This document shows, piece after piece, positions 1 to 6,628 of a stretch of 13,926 nt of DNA. The notes beneath the pieces were generated by a model. It was given only the letters and a program-made list of their open reading frames with translations. It ran no database searches and was not told the origin of the DNA. Location: assembly GCA_016780605.1 (NCBI GenBank), contig JADHLS010000043.1, positions 1-13,926 of the forward strand, written 5' to 3'. The stretch's first letter is position 1. The number at the start of each line of letters is the position of its first letter. Source of the DNA: Reyranella sp. (GTDB taxonomy: Bacteria > Pseudomonadota > Alphaproteobacteria > Reyranellales > Reyranellaceae). The position numbers and the translations under genes were made by a program.

Positions 1-24
1 AAAAGAGCGGGCCTGGAGGCCCGC
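1..24 (-). terminator. Possible intrinsic terminator after the exporter ATPase gene
   Basis: Read on the minus strand, a perfect 7-bp GC stem (GCGGGCC / GGCCCGC around a TCCA loop, positions 7-24) is followed by TC and then TTTT at the window edge. It begins about a dozen bases past the ATPase stop codon. This is the layout of a Rho-independent terminator, though the T tract may continue outside the window. The same hairpin belongs to a dispersed repeat family, so termination could be incidental. Confidence 0.4.
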
Positions 25-31
25 GGTCCGG
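5..31 (-). repeat. REP-like palindromic repeat, single copy
   Basis: Read on the minus strand this is CCGGACCGCGGGCCTCC followed by AGGCCCGCTC. It matches the left arm of the paired element at 9604-9663 apart from the bases around the loop. The shared parts are the CCGGACC lead-in and the GCGGGC/GCCCGC stem. Two places in one window with the same lead-in, stem and CTC tail indicate a dispersed family rather than a chance hairpin. Confidence 0.6.
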
Positions 32-36
32 CAAGA

Positions 37-963
37 TCAGCCTTCGGCATTGTCGCGCGCCTTGCTCATCAGGTGGATGAAGATGTCCTCCAGGGTCGGC
101 TCGGCCTCCGCCCACTTGATCGACGGGTCGGCACGCCAGGGCTCGATCGCCTTGAGCAGAGCCGCGCGGTCGGGACCGCAGACATGCAGCGACGTGCCGA
201 ACGCCGCGGCGGCCGTGACACCGGGCGCGTCGCGCAGCTTCACCGCCAGCCGATCGGCTCCCGGTCCGGTGGCAACGAAAGCGATCAGGCCCGAGGCCTT
301 GATGATCTCCTCGGCGGTGCCGCGCGCCATCAGCTCGCCGTAGGCGATGTAGGCGATCTCGTGACAGCGCTCGGCCTCGTCCATGTAGTGGGTCGAGACC
401 AGCACGGTGATGCCTTGTGCGGCATAGGCGTGGATCTCGTCCCAGAAGGCGCGCCGCGCCTTGGGATCGACGCCGGCCGTCGGCTCGTCGAGCAGCAGCA
501 GGCGCGGCTCGTGCAACACACAGGCCGCGAGCGCCAGGCGCTGCTTCCAGCCGCCGGACAGCGAGCCCGCAAGCTGGTCCTGGCGCGTCGTCAGGCCGAG
601 CCGCTGCAGGGAATCGTCGACCCGCTCCTTCAGCCGGTCGAGGCCGTAGACACGGCCGACGAACTCCAGGTTCTCGCGGATGGTGAGGTCCTCGTAGAGA
701 CCGAAGCGCTGGGTCATGTAGCCGGTCTGGCGCTTGATCGCCTCGCGCTCGCGCACCAGGTCGTGGCCGAGACACGTGCCGCCGCCGCCGTCGGGCGTCA
801 GCAGGCCGCAGATCATGCGCAAGGTCGTGGTCTTGCCCGAGCCGTTGGGGCCCAGGAAGCCGCAGATGCGGCCCTGCTCGACGGCGAGATTCACGTGATC
901 GACGACGGTGCGCGGGCCGTAGCGCTTCACGAGGTCATGGACGTCGATCGCGAGGGTGGTCAT
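37..963 (-). CDS. ABC-2-type exporter ATP-binding protein (YbhF/DrrA-like)
   Basis: A 308-aa ABC ATPase that would power efflux through an ABC-2-type permease at the inner membrane. Visible motifs are Walker A GPNGSGKT (residues 38-45), Q-loop Gln85, signature LSGGWKQR (135-142), Walker B LLLLDEP (155-161) and H-loop His192. The Trp-Lys form of the signature is typical of drug or polyketide exporters. The ATG at 961-963 was chosen because homology begins there, a GAGGGG Shine-Dalgarno precedes it, and it overlaps the HlyD stop as ATGA. The open frame continues upstream to 1299 but only antisense to the HlyD gene. E. coli YbhF carries two ATPase domains; this protein has one. The ABC-2 permease expected downstream is not in the window. 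The exported substrate is unknown. Confidence 0.93.
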   Translation of the reverse strand: MTTLAIDVHDLVKRYGPRTVVDHVNLAVEQGRICGFLGPNGSGKTTTLRMICGLLTPDGGGGTCLGHDLVREREAIKRQTGYMTQRFGLYEDLTIRENLEFVGRVYGLDRLKERVDDSLQRLGLTTRQDQLAGSLSGGWKQRLALAACVLHEPRLLLLDEPTAGVDPKARRAFWDEIHAYAAQGITVLVSTHYMDEAERCHEIAYIAYGELMARGTAEEIIKASGLIAFVATGPGADRLAVKLRDAPGVTAAAAFGTSLHVCGPDRAALLKAIEPWRADPSIKWAEAEPTLEDIFIHLMSKARDNAEG

Positions 964-1991
964 GACGAGCCCCTCGGCAAAGCGGGCGCAAAAGGCGCGA
1001 CGCTGACCGGCAGACCGGGCGCCAGGGTGATGTTGGCCGGCACCGCATCCTGTCGCGCCTCGATCATGAAGACGAGCTTCGTCCGGGCGCTTTGCGAGTA
1101 GATCACGGGCGGCGTGAACTCGGCGCGCGGCGACACATAGATGATCGTGGCCTTGAGATCCGGCGGGCAGCCGTCGCAGGTGAAGCTGACCTTGCGGCCC
1201 ATGACGGCGCGCGAGACATCCTCCTCGGGCACGAAGAAGCGTAGCTTCACGCGCGACGCCGGCAGCAGCGACACCACGGGCGTGCCCGCCGGCACCCATT
1301 CGCCGACATTGAAGAAGGTGTTCTCGACCAGCGCGTCCTCCGGCGCCAGTGGCATCAGGTCGGCGAGGCGCTTCTTCGCCTGTCCAAGGTTGGCCTCGTT
1401 CTGGCCGACCAGCGCCGCCGCCGCCACGATCTCGGCCTGGCGCGCCGCGAGATCGCCGACGCGCTCCTGCGCGGCCAGCGAGGCCAGCCGGGCACGCAGC
1501 TGGTTGACCTGCGATTCGGCTTGGTCATAAGCCTGCCGGGTCGAGAAGCCACGCGGCAGCAAGTCGGCCTGGCGCTTCAGCTCGGTCTCGGCCATCGACA
1601 GGTTCGCCTCGACCTCGCGGCGCTGGGCGCGCACCACGTCCTGCTCCTCCGGCCGCTTGCCGGTCAGCAGGTTCTCGTGACGCGCCTTGGCCTCGGCGAG
1701 TGCTGCCTCGGCGCGCGCGACCTCGGCCTTGGCCAGGGTCGGATCGATGACGAACAGCCGGTCGCCCTTCTTCACACGGCCGCCGCGATCGACCGGCCGC
1801 TCGAGCAGCTGGCCGGCGACCGGCGGCGCGATCAGGCTGGTCTCGCCCTCGACATAGCCGAGATAGCGTTTGTCGTTGGCGACGCCGAGCAGGCCCTCCA
1901 CCGGCGGCTGCCAGTAGCCGCGGGTCACCAGAAGGGTGGCGACCAGCGCCACGAGGGCGATGAAGATCGCGCGCTTGGACGGGGCTTTCAT
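960..1991 (-). CDS. HlyD/YbhG-family periplasmic adaptor (membrane fusion protein)
   Basis: A 343-aa inner-membrane-anchored adaptor linking the ABC exporter to the periplasm or an outer-membrane channel. Residues 8-24 form a hydrophobic N-terminal anchor. Next comes a biotinyl-lipoyl half motif around GQLLERPVDRGGRVKKGDRL. A long Ala/Glu/Arg-rich coiled-coil hairpin follows, running from about KAEVARAEAALAEAK to KKRLADL, and the C-terminal part is a beta-barrel ending near LPVSVAPFAP. Length and layout fit the YbhG/EmrA type. The start overlaps the tetR stop as ATGA and the stop overlaps the ATPase start as ATGA, so translation is likely coupled through all three genes. No strong Shine-Dalgarno is visible before the ATG, which fits coupling. 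Confidence 0.93.
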   Translation of the reverse strand: MKAPSKRAIFIALVALVATLLVTRGYWQPPVEGLLGVANDKRYLGYVEGETSLIAPPVAGQLLERPVDRGGRVKKGDRLFVIDPTLAKAEVARAEAALAEAKARHENLLTGKRPEEQDVVRAQRREVEANLSMAETELKRQADLLPRGFSTRQAYDQAESQVNQLRARLASLAAQERVGDLAARQAEIVAAAALVGQNEANLGQAKKRLADLMPLAPEDALVENTFFNVGEWVPAGTPVVSLLPASRVKLRFFVPEEDVSRAVMGRKVSFTCDGCPPDLKATIIYVSPRAEFTPPVIYSQSARTKLVFMIEARQDAVPANITLAPGLPVSVAPFAPALPRGSS

Positions 1992-2623
1992 GACGGGCCG
2001 GCTTTCTCGGGGCTCAAGGCGTGCAACATCAGATCGGCGTGATGGCGGGCGAGCGCCTTGATATCGAGCTTCTCCGCGCCGATCGGCTCGAACACCGTGT
2101 GCCAGATGCCGGCGAGCAGCATGGCGCCCATGATCGAGCGCACCGTCAGGCCGGGATCGACCTTGCGAAATTCACCTTGGGCGATGCCGCGCGAGATCAG
2201 GCCTTCCATGATGGGAATGCCGCGGCCGATCACTTCCGTGAGGTAGAAACGGCCGATCTCGGGGAAGGCGCGCGATTCGGCGATCACCAGCTTGGCGACG
2301 GCGGCCATCGGCGTCTCCTCGATGCGGCTGGCCATGAACTCGAGGATGCGCGGCAACAGCGGCGCCACCGGACCGCGATGAGCCTTCACCATCGCCTCGA
2401 CCGTGCCGAGATTGACCGCGACCGCCTGGCGCACGACGCCCTGGAACAGCGCGGTCTTGTCCTCGAAGTAGAGATAGATCGCGGCCTTCGAGAGGCCGGC
2501 GCGCTCGGCCACGTCATCAAGGCGCGTGGCGGCAAAGCCCTTCTCGACGAACAGCGCGAGGGCGGCCTCGAGGATCTCGCCCGGTCGCTCGGCCGGGGCG
2601 CGGCGTTGCTTGGCGGACTTCAT
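1988..2623 (-). CDS. TetR/AcrR-family transcriptional repressor
   Basis: A 211-aa regulator with an N-terminal TetR DNA-binding domain. The helix-turn-helix lies at about residues 33-57, TRLDDVAERAGLSKAAIYLYF, followed by the typical KTALF. The C-terminal two thirds is an all-helical ligand-binding region resembling the CecR/AcrR groups. It is the first gene of an exporter operon (tetR-hlyD-ATPase) arranged like E. coli cecR-ybhG-ybhF, so it most likely represses its own operon and is released by a toxic small molecule; the ligand is not predictable. A near-perfect palindrome lies 6 to 26 bases upstream of its ATG. There is no Shine-Dalgarno in front of the ATG, suggesting a leaderless mRNA. 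Confidence 0.93.
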   Translation of the reverse strand: MKSAKQRRAPAERPGEILEAALALFVEKGFAATRLDDVAERAGLSKAAIYLYFEDKTALFQGVVRQAVAVNLGTVEAMVKAHRGPVAPLLPRILEFMASRIEETPMAAVAKLVIAESRAFPEIGRFYLTEVIGRGIPIMEGLISRGIAQGEFRKVDPGLTVRSIMGAMLLAGIWHTVFEPIGAEKLDIKALARHHADLMLHALSPEKAGPS

Positions 2624-2629
2624 TGAACT

Positions 2630-2649
2630 AACTTACTGGTCAGTTAGTT
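2630..2649. promoter_or_regulatory. Putative TetR operator palindrome
   Basis: The 20-bp site AACTTACTGGTCAGTTAGTT pairs 8 of 10 positions about an axis between 2639 and 2640, with core ACTG-GT-CAGT. A second symmetry (AACTAACT at 2626-2633 with AGTTAGTT at 2642-2649) extends it. ACTGGTCAGT-type cores are familiar TetR/AcrR operators. The site is AT-rich against the surrounding GC-rich DNA and covers the tetR promoter region. It could also affect the divergent binding-protein gene at 2753. Confidence 0.75.
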
Positions 2650-2658
2650 GAAATTCAA
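2630..2658 (-). promoter_or_regulatory. Putative promoter of the tetR-hlyD-ATPase operon
   Basis: On the minus strand TTGAAT (2653-2658) lies exactly 17 bp from TAAGTT (2630-2635). These match the sigma-70-type -35 at 4 of 6 positions and the -10 at 3 of 6. Initiation about 7 bases past the -10 would fall on or next to the A of the tetR ATG, so the transcript would be leaderless. The operator fills the spacer and -10, consistent with repression by occlusion. The match is modest and the call rests mainly on geometry. Confidence 0.4.
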
Positions 2659-2752
2659 GCTCACTCAGCGGCCTGGCGCACTGCAGCTTCCGAGGGTCCA
2701 AAGCAGAATTGGATCAATGGATTGGCGCTGTGGCCTTAACATTCGGGTCCCC

Positions 2753-3730
2753 ATGATGTTCCACCGTCGACACGTTCTTCTTGCCGCACTGGCCGCATCG
2801 GCAATCGTCGCGGCCCCCCTGTCGGCCTGGTCCCAGCCGGTCGAGCGGCTGGAGAAGGTCCAGATCCTTCTGGACTGGAAGTTCCTGCCGACCTTTGCGG
2901 GGTTCTTCATCGCCCGCGAGATCGGCGCCTTCGAGCGGCGCGGCCTCGAGGTCAGCTTCGCCGAGACGCAGGGCGCCCTCACCTCGGCGGCGAAAGTCGG
3001 CGACGGCAAGCAGTTCTGGATCGGCTCGTCGAGCGGCATCGCCACGGCGATCGGCGTGTCCAAGGGGCTGCCGATCAAGAGCCTCGCCGTCTACTACCAG
3101 AAGACACCGACGGTGATCTTCACGCGCTCCGAGGATCACATCGCCCACCCGCGCGATCTCTACGGCAAGACCCTGGGGTTGGTTCCCGGCAGCATCACCA
3201 ACGACGAGTTCAGGGCGATGGTGATCGCCAACAAGCTCGAGCGCGACAAGATCAAGGAAGTTCGCACCGACTGGAGCGCGTACGATCTGGTCGACAAGAA
3301 GGTCGATGCGCTGATCGACTATGACGAAATGTCACCGGCGGAGCTGATCGCCGAAGGGCGGCGCATCACGTTGATCCGTTTGAGCGACTTCGGCGTGCGC
3401 GCCTACAGCCTGAACCTGATCGTGAACGACGACGCCTGGGCCAACCCGGCCCGGCGCGCGACCGCCGAGAAGATCGCCGAGGCGGTGCAGGAGGGATACA
3501 ACCTGGTGAAGGAGCGGCCGGCCGACGCCGCCACGCACTTCTCCAATCTCTTCCCGCGGCTCGCGCCGCGCTATGTCGATCGCAGCATGGTGGATGTGTC
3601 CCAGCAGCTCAGCGGGCCGCCGACCGGCGTGCAGACCCGGGCCGGCTGGCAGGCGACGCTCGATACACTGCAGACGCTCGGCCTGCTCGCCAAGCCGATC
3701 TCGGTCGAGGACGTCGCGATCCTGCAGTAA
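2753..3730 (+). CDS. NMT1/THI5-like ABC transporter substrate-binding protein
   Basis: A periplasmic binding protein of about 325 aa in the NMT1/SsuA/THI5 superfamily. These capture pyrimidine precursors, sulfonates, nitrate-like ions or aromatic compounds for ABC import. The N terminus MMFHRRHVLLAALAAS is a signal peptide with a twin arginine and a hydrophobic core, probably cleaved near SAWSQ. The family-typical DWKFLPTFAGFFIAREIGAF follows directly. The ATG at 2753 (or the next codon, 2756) was chosen because it places the signal peptide at the N terminus; the frame is open from a TTG at 2648, but those extra residues show no family features. No matching permease or ATPase is adjacent, and it converges on the Fe-type importer operon with only 7 bp between stops. 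It is either an orphan receptor or uses a transporter encoded elsewhere. Confidence 0.88.
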   Translation: MMFHRRHVLLAALAASAIVAAPLSAWSQPVERLEKVQILLDWKFLPTFAGFFIAREIGAFERRGLEVSFAETQGALTSAAKVGDGKQFWIGSSSGIATAIGVSKGLPIKSLAVYYQKTPTVIFTRSEDHIAHPRDLYGKTLGLVPGSITNDEFRAMVIANKLERDKIKEVRTDWSAYDLVDKKVDALIDYDEMSPAELIAEGRRITLIRLSDFGVRAYSLNLIVNDDAWANPARRATAEKIAEAVQEGYNLVKERPADAATHFSNLFPRLAPRYVDRSMVDVSQQLSGPPTGVQTRAGWQATLDTLQTLGLLAKPISVEDVAILQ

Positions 3731-3737
3731 CGGCGGC

Positions 3738-5465
3738 CTACCCTTCAGCGCGGGCGTGCAGGCGCCCGGCCTCGCGGCCGCCGCCGAAGCGGTTGGCGAT
3801 GGCGATCACGACCGTGGTGATGCCGACCATGGCGAGGCTGAGCACCGCGATGGCGCCGACATCGCCGCTTTCCTTGAGATCGAAGATCAGCACGGAGAGC
3901 ACCTTGGTCTCCGAGGTGAACAGGATCACCGCGGCCGAGAGCTCGCGGATCACGGCGACGAACACGAAGCACCAGGTGGCGATCACCGCCGAGCGCAGCA
4001 GCGGAGCGGTGATGTCGGCCAGCGTACGCAGGCGCGTGGCGCCCAGCATGCGGCCGGCCTCCTCGAGCTCCGGATGCACCGCGTGGAAGGCAGAGGAGAG
4101 CTGCTGGTAGGCCGCCGGCAACTCGATGGTGATGAAGGCGATCAGCAGGATCCACAGCGTGCCGTAGAGCATGAGCGGCGGACGCGTGTAGGCGAGGAAC
4201 AGGCCGACGCCCAGCACGATGCCGGGAATGGCGAGCGGCGCGGTGGCGAGGAAGGCGAGCACGCGATGCCCCCTGATCGCGCGGCGGGCGACGATGTAGG
4301 CGATCAGCAGCGCCAGCAGCGCGCCCAAAGTCGCGGCGAGCGTGGCCAGCAGGAAGGTGTTCTTGAGCGCCGGCATGGTCGAGCTGAGCTCGAGGAAGGT
4401 GAAGCGCAGATTGTGCAGGGTGATGGTGTCGGGTGTGACCAGCCGCGAGGCGACACGCGAGAAAGCGGAATTGAACAGCGCCGCGTAGGGCAGGAAGAGC
4501 GGCATGGCCAGCACCAGCAGCGCCGCGGCCGCCGCCGGCCAGCGCCACGCGCCCAGCCTCACCAGTCTTGGCTCGCCGTACTTGCCGCCAAGCACGGCAT
4601 AGCCGCGGCGGCCGAGCGCCAGCGCCTGGCCGCGCAACAGCAGGACGGTGAGCAGCAGGAGCGGCAGCGAGGCCGCGGCCGCGAGCTCAGGCTTGGGCGG
4701 GAACTGGAACAGGCTCCAGATCCGCGTGGTGAGCGTGTGGAAGCCCGCCGGGATGGCGAGGATCGCGGGCGAGCCGAAGAGATTGAGCGCCTGCAGGAAC
4801 GCCACCAGCGCGCCCGCCAGGATCGTCGGCAGCGCGAGCGGCACGGTGATCAGGCGCGCGGTCTGCCAGGTCTTCGCCCCCAGCATCGAGGAGGCATCCT
4901 CGAGCTCGCCCGGCATGCGATCGAGCGCATTGGCAACCAGGATGAAGACGTAGGGAAAGGTGTAGCAGGCGATGACGAAGATCAGGCCGGGCAGGCTGTA
5001 GATGTCGAGCAGCGCCTCGTCGGACGGCATGCCGGCGAGATTGCGCCACAGCTGGTTCAGCAGGCCCGAGTTGGGCGCGGCCAGCATCTCCCAGGCGATG
5101 GCGCCGACGAAGGGCGGCGTGACCAGACTCGCCATCACCAGCGTACGAACGATGCGGCGGATCGGCATGTCGGTGCGCGCCACCAGCCAGCCGAGCGGGG
5201 CGGCGACAAGGCAGCAGATCGTGCTCACCGAGACGGCGATGATGAGCGTCGTGATCAGCGGATCGACGAAGCTCGGATCGGTGAACAGCGTCACGAAGTT
5301 GCCGAGCGTCGGCGCGCCCTGCTTGTCCGACAGGCTGTAGACGACCAGCCAGCCCATCGGCAGGACGATCATCACCACGAGCAGCGCGGTGACGGCGATC
5401 AGGACAGGGCGCGACAGATCGACCTGGAGCCGAGCCGGCAACGGACCCTCACCGCATCCTGTCAT
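3738..5465 (-). CDS. Fused double permease of an Fe3+/polyamine/phosphonate-type ABC importer
   Basis: A roughly 575-aa inner-membrane permease with two BPD_transp_1 domains in one chain, as in FbpB/SfuB/ThiP. Each half has about six membrane segments and an EAA loop that docks the ATPase. The loops are ELEDASSMLGAKTWQ (about residues 187-201) and ELEEAGRMLGATRLR (about 466-480). It is the last gene of the operon that starts with the ATPase at 8732. The start is uncertain because an inverted repeat invades the 5' end. The frame is open to ATG 5489, but the residues RSFAALRMT are translated repeat sequence. ATG 5465 is the first codon near the repeat edge, and TTG 5441 has the best Shine-Dalgarno (TGAGGG). 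The transported ligand is unknown. Confidence 0.92.
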   Translation of the reverse strand: MTGCGEGPLPARLQVDLSRPVLIAVTALLVVMIVLPMGWLVVYSLSDKQGAPTLGNFVTLFTDPSFVDPLITTLIIAVSVSTICCLVAAPLGWLVARTDMPIRRIVRTLVMASLVTPPFVGAIAWEMLAAPNSGLLNQLWRNLAGMPSDEALLDIYSLPGLIFVIACYTFPYVFILVANALDRMPGELEDASSMLGAKTWQTARLITVPLALPTILAGALVAFLQALNLFGSPAILAIPAGFHTLTTRIWSLFQFPPKPELAAAASLPLLLLTVLLLRGQALALGRRGYAVLGGKYGEPRLVRLGAWRWPAAAAALLVLAMPLFLPYAALFNSAFSRVASRLVTPDTITLHNLRFTFLELSSTMPALKNTFLLATLAATLGALLALLIAYIVARRAIRGHRVLAFLATAPLAIPGIVLGVGLFLAYTRPPLMLYGTLWILLIAFITIELPAAYQQLSSAFHAVHPELEEAGRMLGATRLRTLADITAPLLRSAVIATWCFVFVAVIRELSAAVILFTSETKVLSVLIFDLKESGDVGAIAVLSLAMVGITTVVIAIANRFGGGREAGRLHARAEG

Positions 5466-5565
5466 CCTGAGCGCAGCGAAGGATCTCATGCCGATTGCAA
5501 GCGGCGATGAGGTCCTTCGCTGCGCTCAGGACGACAACTTTGCCGGGACCAACGGGCACCTTCAT
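5449..5565 (-). other. Short 38-codon frame bridging binding protein 2 and the permease (speculative)
   Basis: The stop of binding protein 2 is embedded in GTATGA, giving an ATG (5563-5565) that overlaps it by four bases. That frame runs MKVPVGPGKV, through the whole inverted repeat, and stops with a TGA seven bases before the alternative permease start TTG 5441. It would allow ribosomes to pass the repeat hairpin and reinitiate at the permease. Most of its codons are repeat sequence, so a functional peptide is unlikely, and the arrangement may be chance. Confidence 0.15.
5461..5535. repeat. 75-bp inverted repeat (REP/BIME-like hairpin) inside the importer operon
   Basis: Arms at 5461-5493 and 5502-5535 pair almost completely around the loop ATTGCAAG. 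Each arm carries the unit TCCTGAGCGCAGCGAAGGA, and the arms differ at only a few positions. Units of the CCTGAGCGCAGCGAAGGAT type are widely dispersed in alphaproteobacterial genomes and often translate as fragments such as RSFAALRMT. There is no T tract on the minus strand, so it is not an intrinsic terminator. Its place between a binding-protein gene and its permease resembles the malE-malF REP, which protects the upstream mRNA from 3' exonucleases. Confidence 0.85.
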
Positions 5566-6611
5566 ACCTTGAAGGTCCGGGCATACTTGGTCTTGATCTC
5601 TTCGGCCAACTTCTCGACCGCGGCCGGGTCCTCGCGCAGCGTCTTGATCGAGGCGAGCGGCGGGCGGCCCCCCTTGGCCTTGACCTTCTTGTTGGCGGGA
5701 TACTGGCCACTCAGGTTGACGATGAACTCCTGGCCGTCAGCCGACATGATCCACGCGAACAGCAGGCGCGCCGCGTTGGGATTGGGCGCCGCCTTGAACA
5801 CCGCCATGGGGTTGGAGATCTGCGGCGTGCCTTCGATGGGAAACACCAACTCGATCGGGGCGCCACGTTCCTTGGACATCCAGAAGAGATAGTCGCTACC
5901 GTCGACGGCAATGGCGCGTTCGCCCGCTTCGAGCTTCTTGGGCGGCTCGGTGGCCGACTGGACCTGCAGCACCTTCTGCTTGGCGAGCTTCTCGAAGTAG
6001 CCCCAGCCCAGCTCGCGCGCGATCTGGTGCGTCGCCGTCATGATTGTGCCGGAGTAGCCGGGATGTCCCTTCACCAGCTTGCCGAGATACTTGGGATCGA
6101 GCAGGTCGTTGAAGCCCTTGGGCGCATCCTCGGGCTTCACCAGGCTCGAATTGTAGGCCATGGCGCTGAGATGCGTGCGCTGGTTGACGAAGGTGCCGTC
6201 GGCGTCGCGCTGGTCGGGTGCGACGGTCTCGGCGATCTCCACGGTGACGTAGGGTTGCAGCCAGTCCTGGCGCTTCCAGGTGATGACGTGGGCGGCGTCA
6301 GATGTGTTGACCACGTCGCAGCGCTTGATGTTGCTCGCCATCTCCTGCGCCAGGCGATTGAACAGCCGCTCCGCGCCGGTGCGCTCGACCGCGACCTTGA
6401 TGCCAGGGTACCTGGTCTCGAAAGCCCTGGCCATCGGCTCGGCGACGGAGAGGTCCATCGCCGTGTAGTAGGTGACTTTGCCCTCCTTCTTGGCCGCCTC
6501 GATCAACGCCGGCGTTATGGACTCGGCAGGCGGCGCCGCCGACACGACACGCGCGCCCAACGGCGCGAGGGCGGTGGCGGCGAGAAACGTTCGACGACGC
6601 ATGATGCTCAT
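5562..6611 (-). CDS. ABC importer periplasmic binding protein 2 (family 1, AfuA/FutA-like)
   Basis: A 349-aa extracellular solute-binding protein delivering ligand to the downstream permease. The N terminus MSIMRRRTFLAATALAPLG is a Tat-type signal (RRTFLA), cleaved around VSAAP. The mature protein begins ESITPALIEAAKKEGK, typical of the Fe3+/phosphonate binding-protein family, and carries NTSDAAHVITWKR and GHPGYSGTIMTATHQ. It is a tandem paralogue of the gene at 6629-7666, with large blocks identical or nearly so. A consecutive Tyr pair in the C-terminal half, as in FbpA, is not evident, so iron should not be assumed. ATG 6611 lies in the ancestral GTATGAG junction with the preceding copy; ATG 6602 is an alternative. 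A 96-bp gap containing the inverted repeat separates it from the permease. Confidence 0.92.
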   Translation of the reverse strand: MSIMRRRTFLAATALAPLGARVVSAAPPAESITPALIEAAKKEGKVTYYTAMDLSVAEPMARAFETRYPGIKVAVERTGAERLFNRLAQEMASNIKRCDVVNTSDAAHVITWKRQDWLQPYVTVEIAETVAPDQRDADGTFVNQRTHLSAMAYNSSLVKPEDAPKGFNDLLDPKYLGKLVKGHPGYSGTIMTATHQIARELGWGYFEKLAKQKVLQVQSATEPPKKLEAGERAIAVDGSDYLFWMSKERGAPIELVFPIEGTPQISNPMAVFKAAPNPNAARLLFAWIMSADGQEFIVNLSGQYPANKKVKAKGGRPPLASIKTLREDPAAVEKLAEEIKTKYARTFKV

Positions 6612-6628
6612 ACCTTGAAGAGCTTGAG

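Noticed and set aside
73..1101. Plus-strand open frame of 342 codons opposite the exporter ATPase
   Set aside because: The opposite strand has all ABC ATPase motifs, while this frame has low-complexity composition and no family features.
964..1299. N-terminal extension of the exporter ATPase (open frame to 1299)
   Set aside because: It overlaps the HlyD coding region in another frame with no homology; the ATGA overlap and Shine-Dalgarno fix the start at 963.
3731..3737. Terminator between the convergent binding-protein and permease genes
   Set aside because: Only 7 bases separate the stops and no hairpin with a T tract was seen there; likewise for the 15 bases at 11605-11619.
3573..5510. 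Plus-strand open frame of 645 codons opposite the permease
   Set aside because: It is rich in Arg, Gln, Asp, His and Glu with no recognisable domain, lies antisense to a clear 12-TM permease, and reflects GC-rich third positions keeping the opposite frame open.
5461..5535. Inverted repeat read as an intrinsic terminator or an insertion sequence end
   Set aside because: No T tract follows on the minus strand, there is no transposase, and the unit resembles a dispersed REP-type repeat within an operon.
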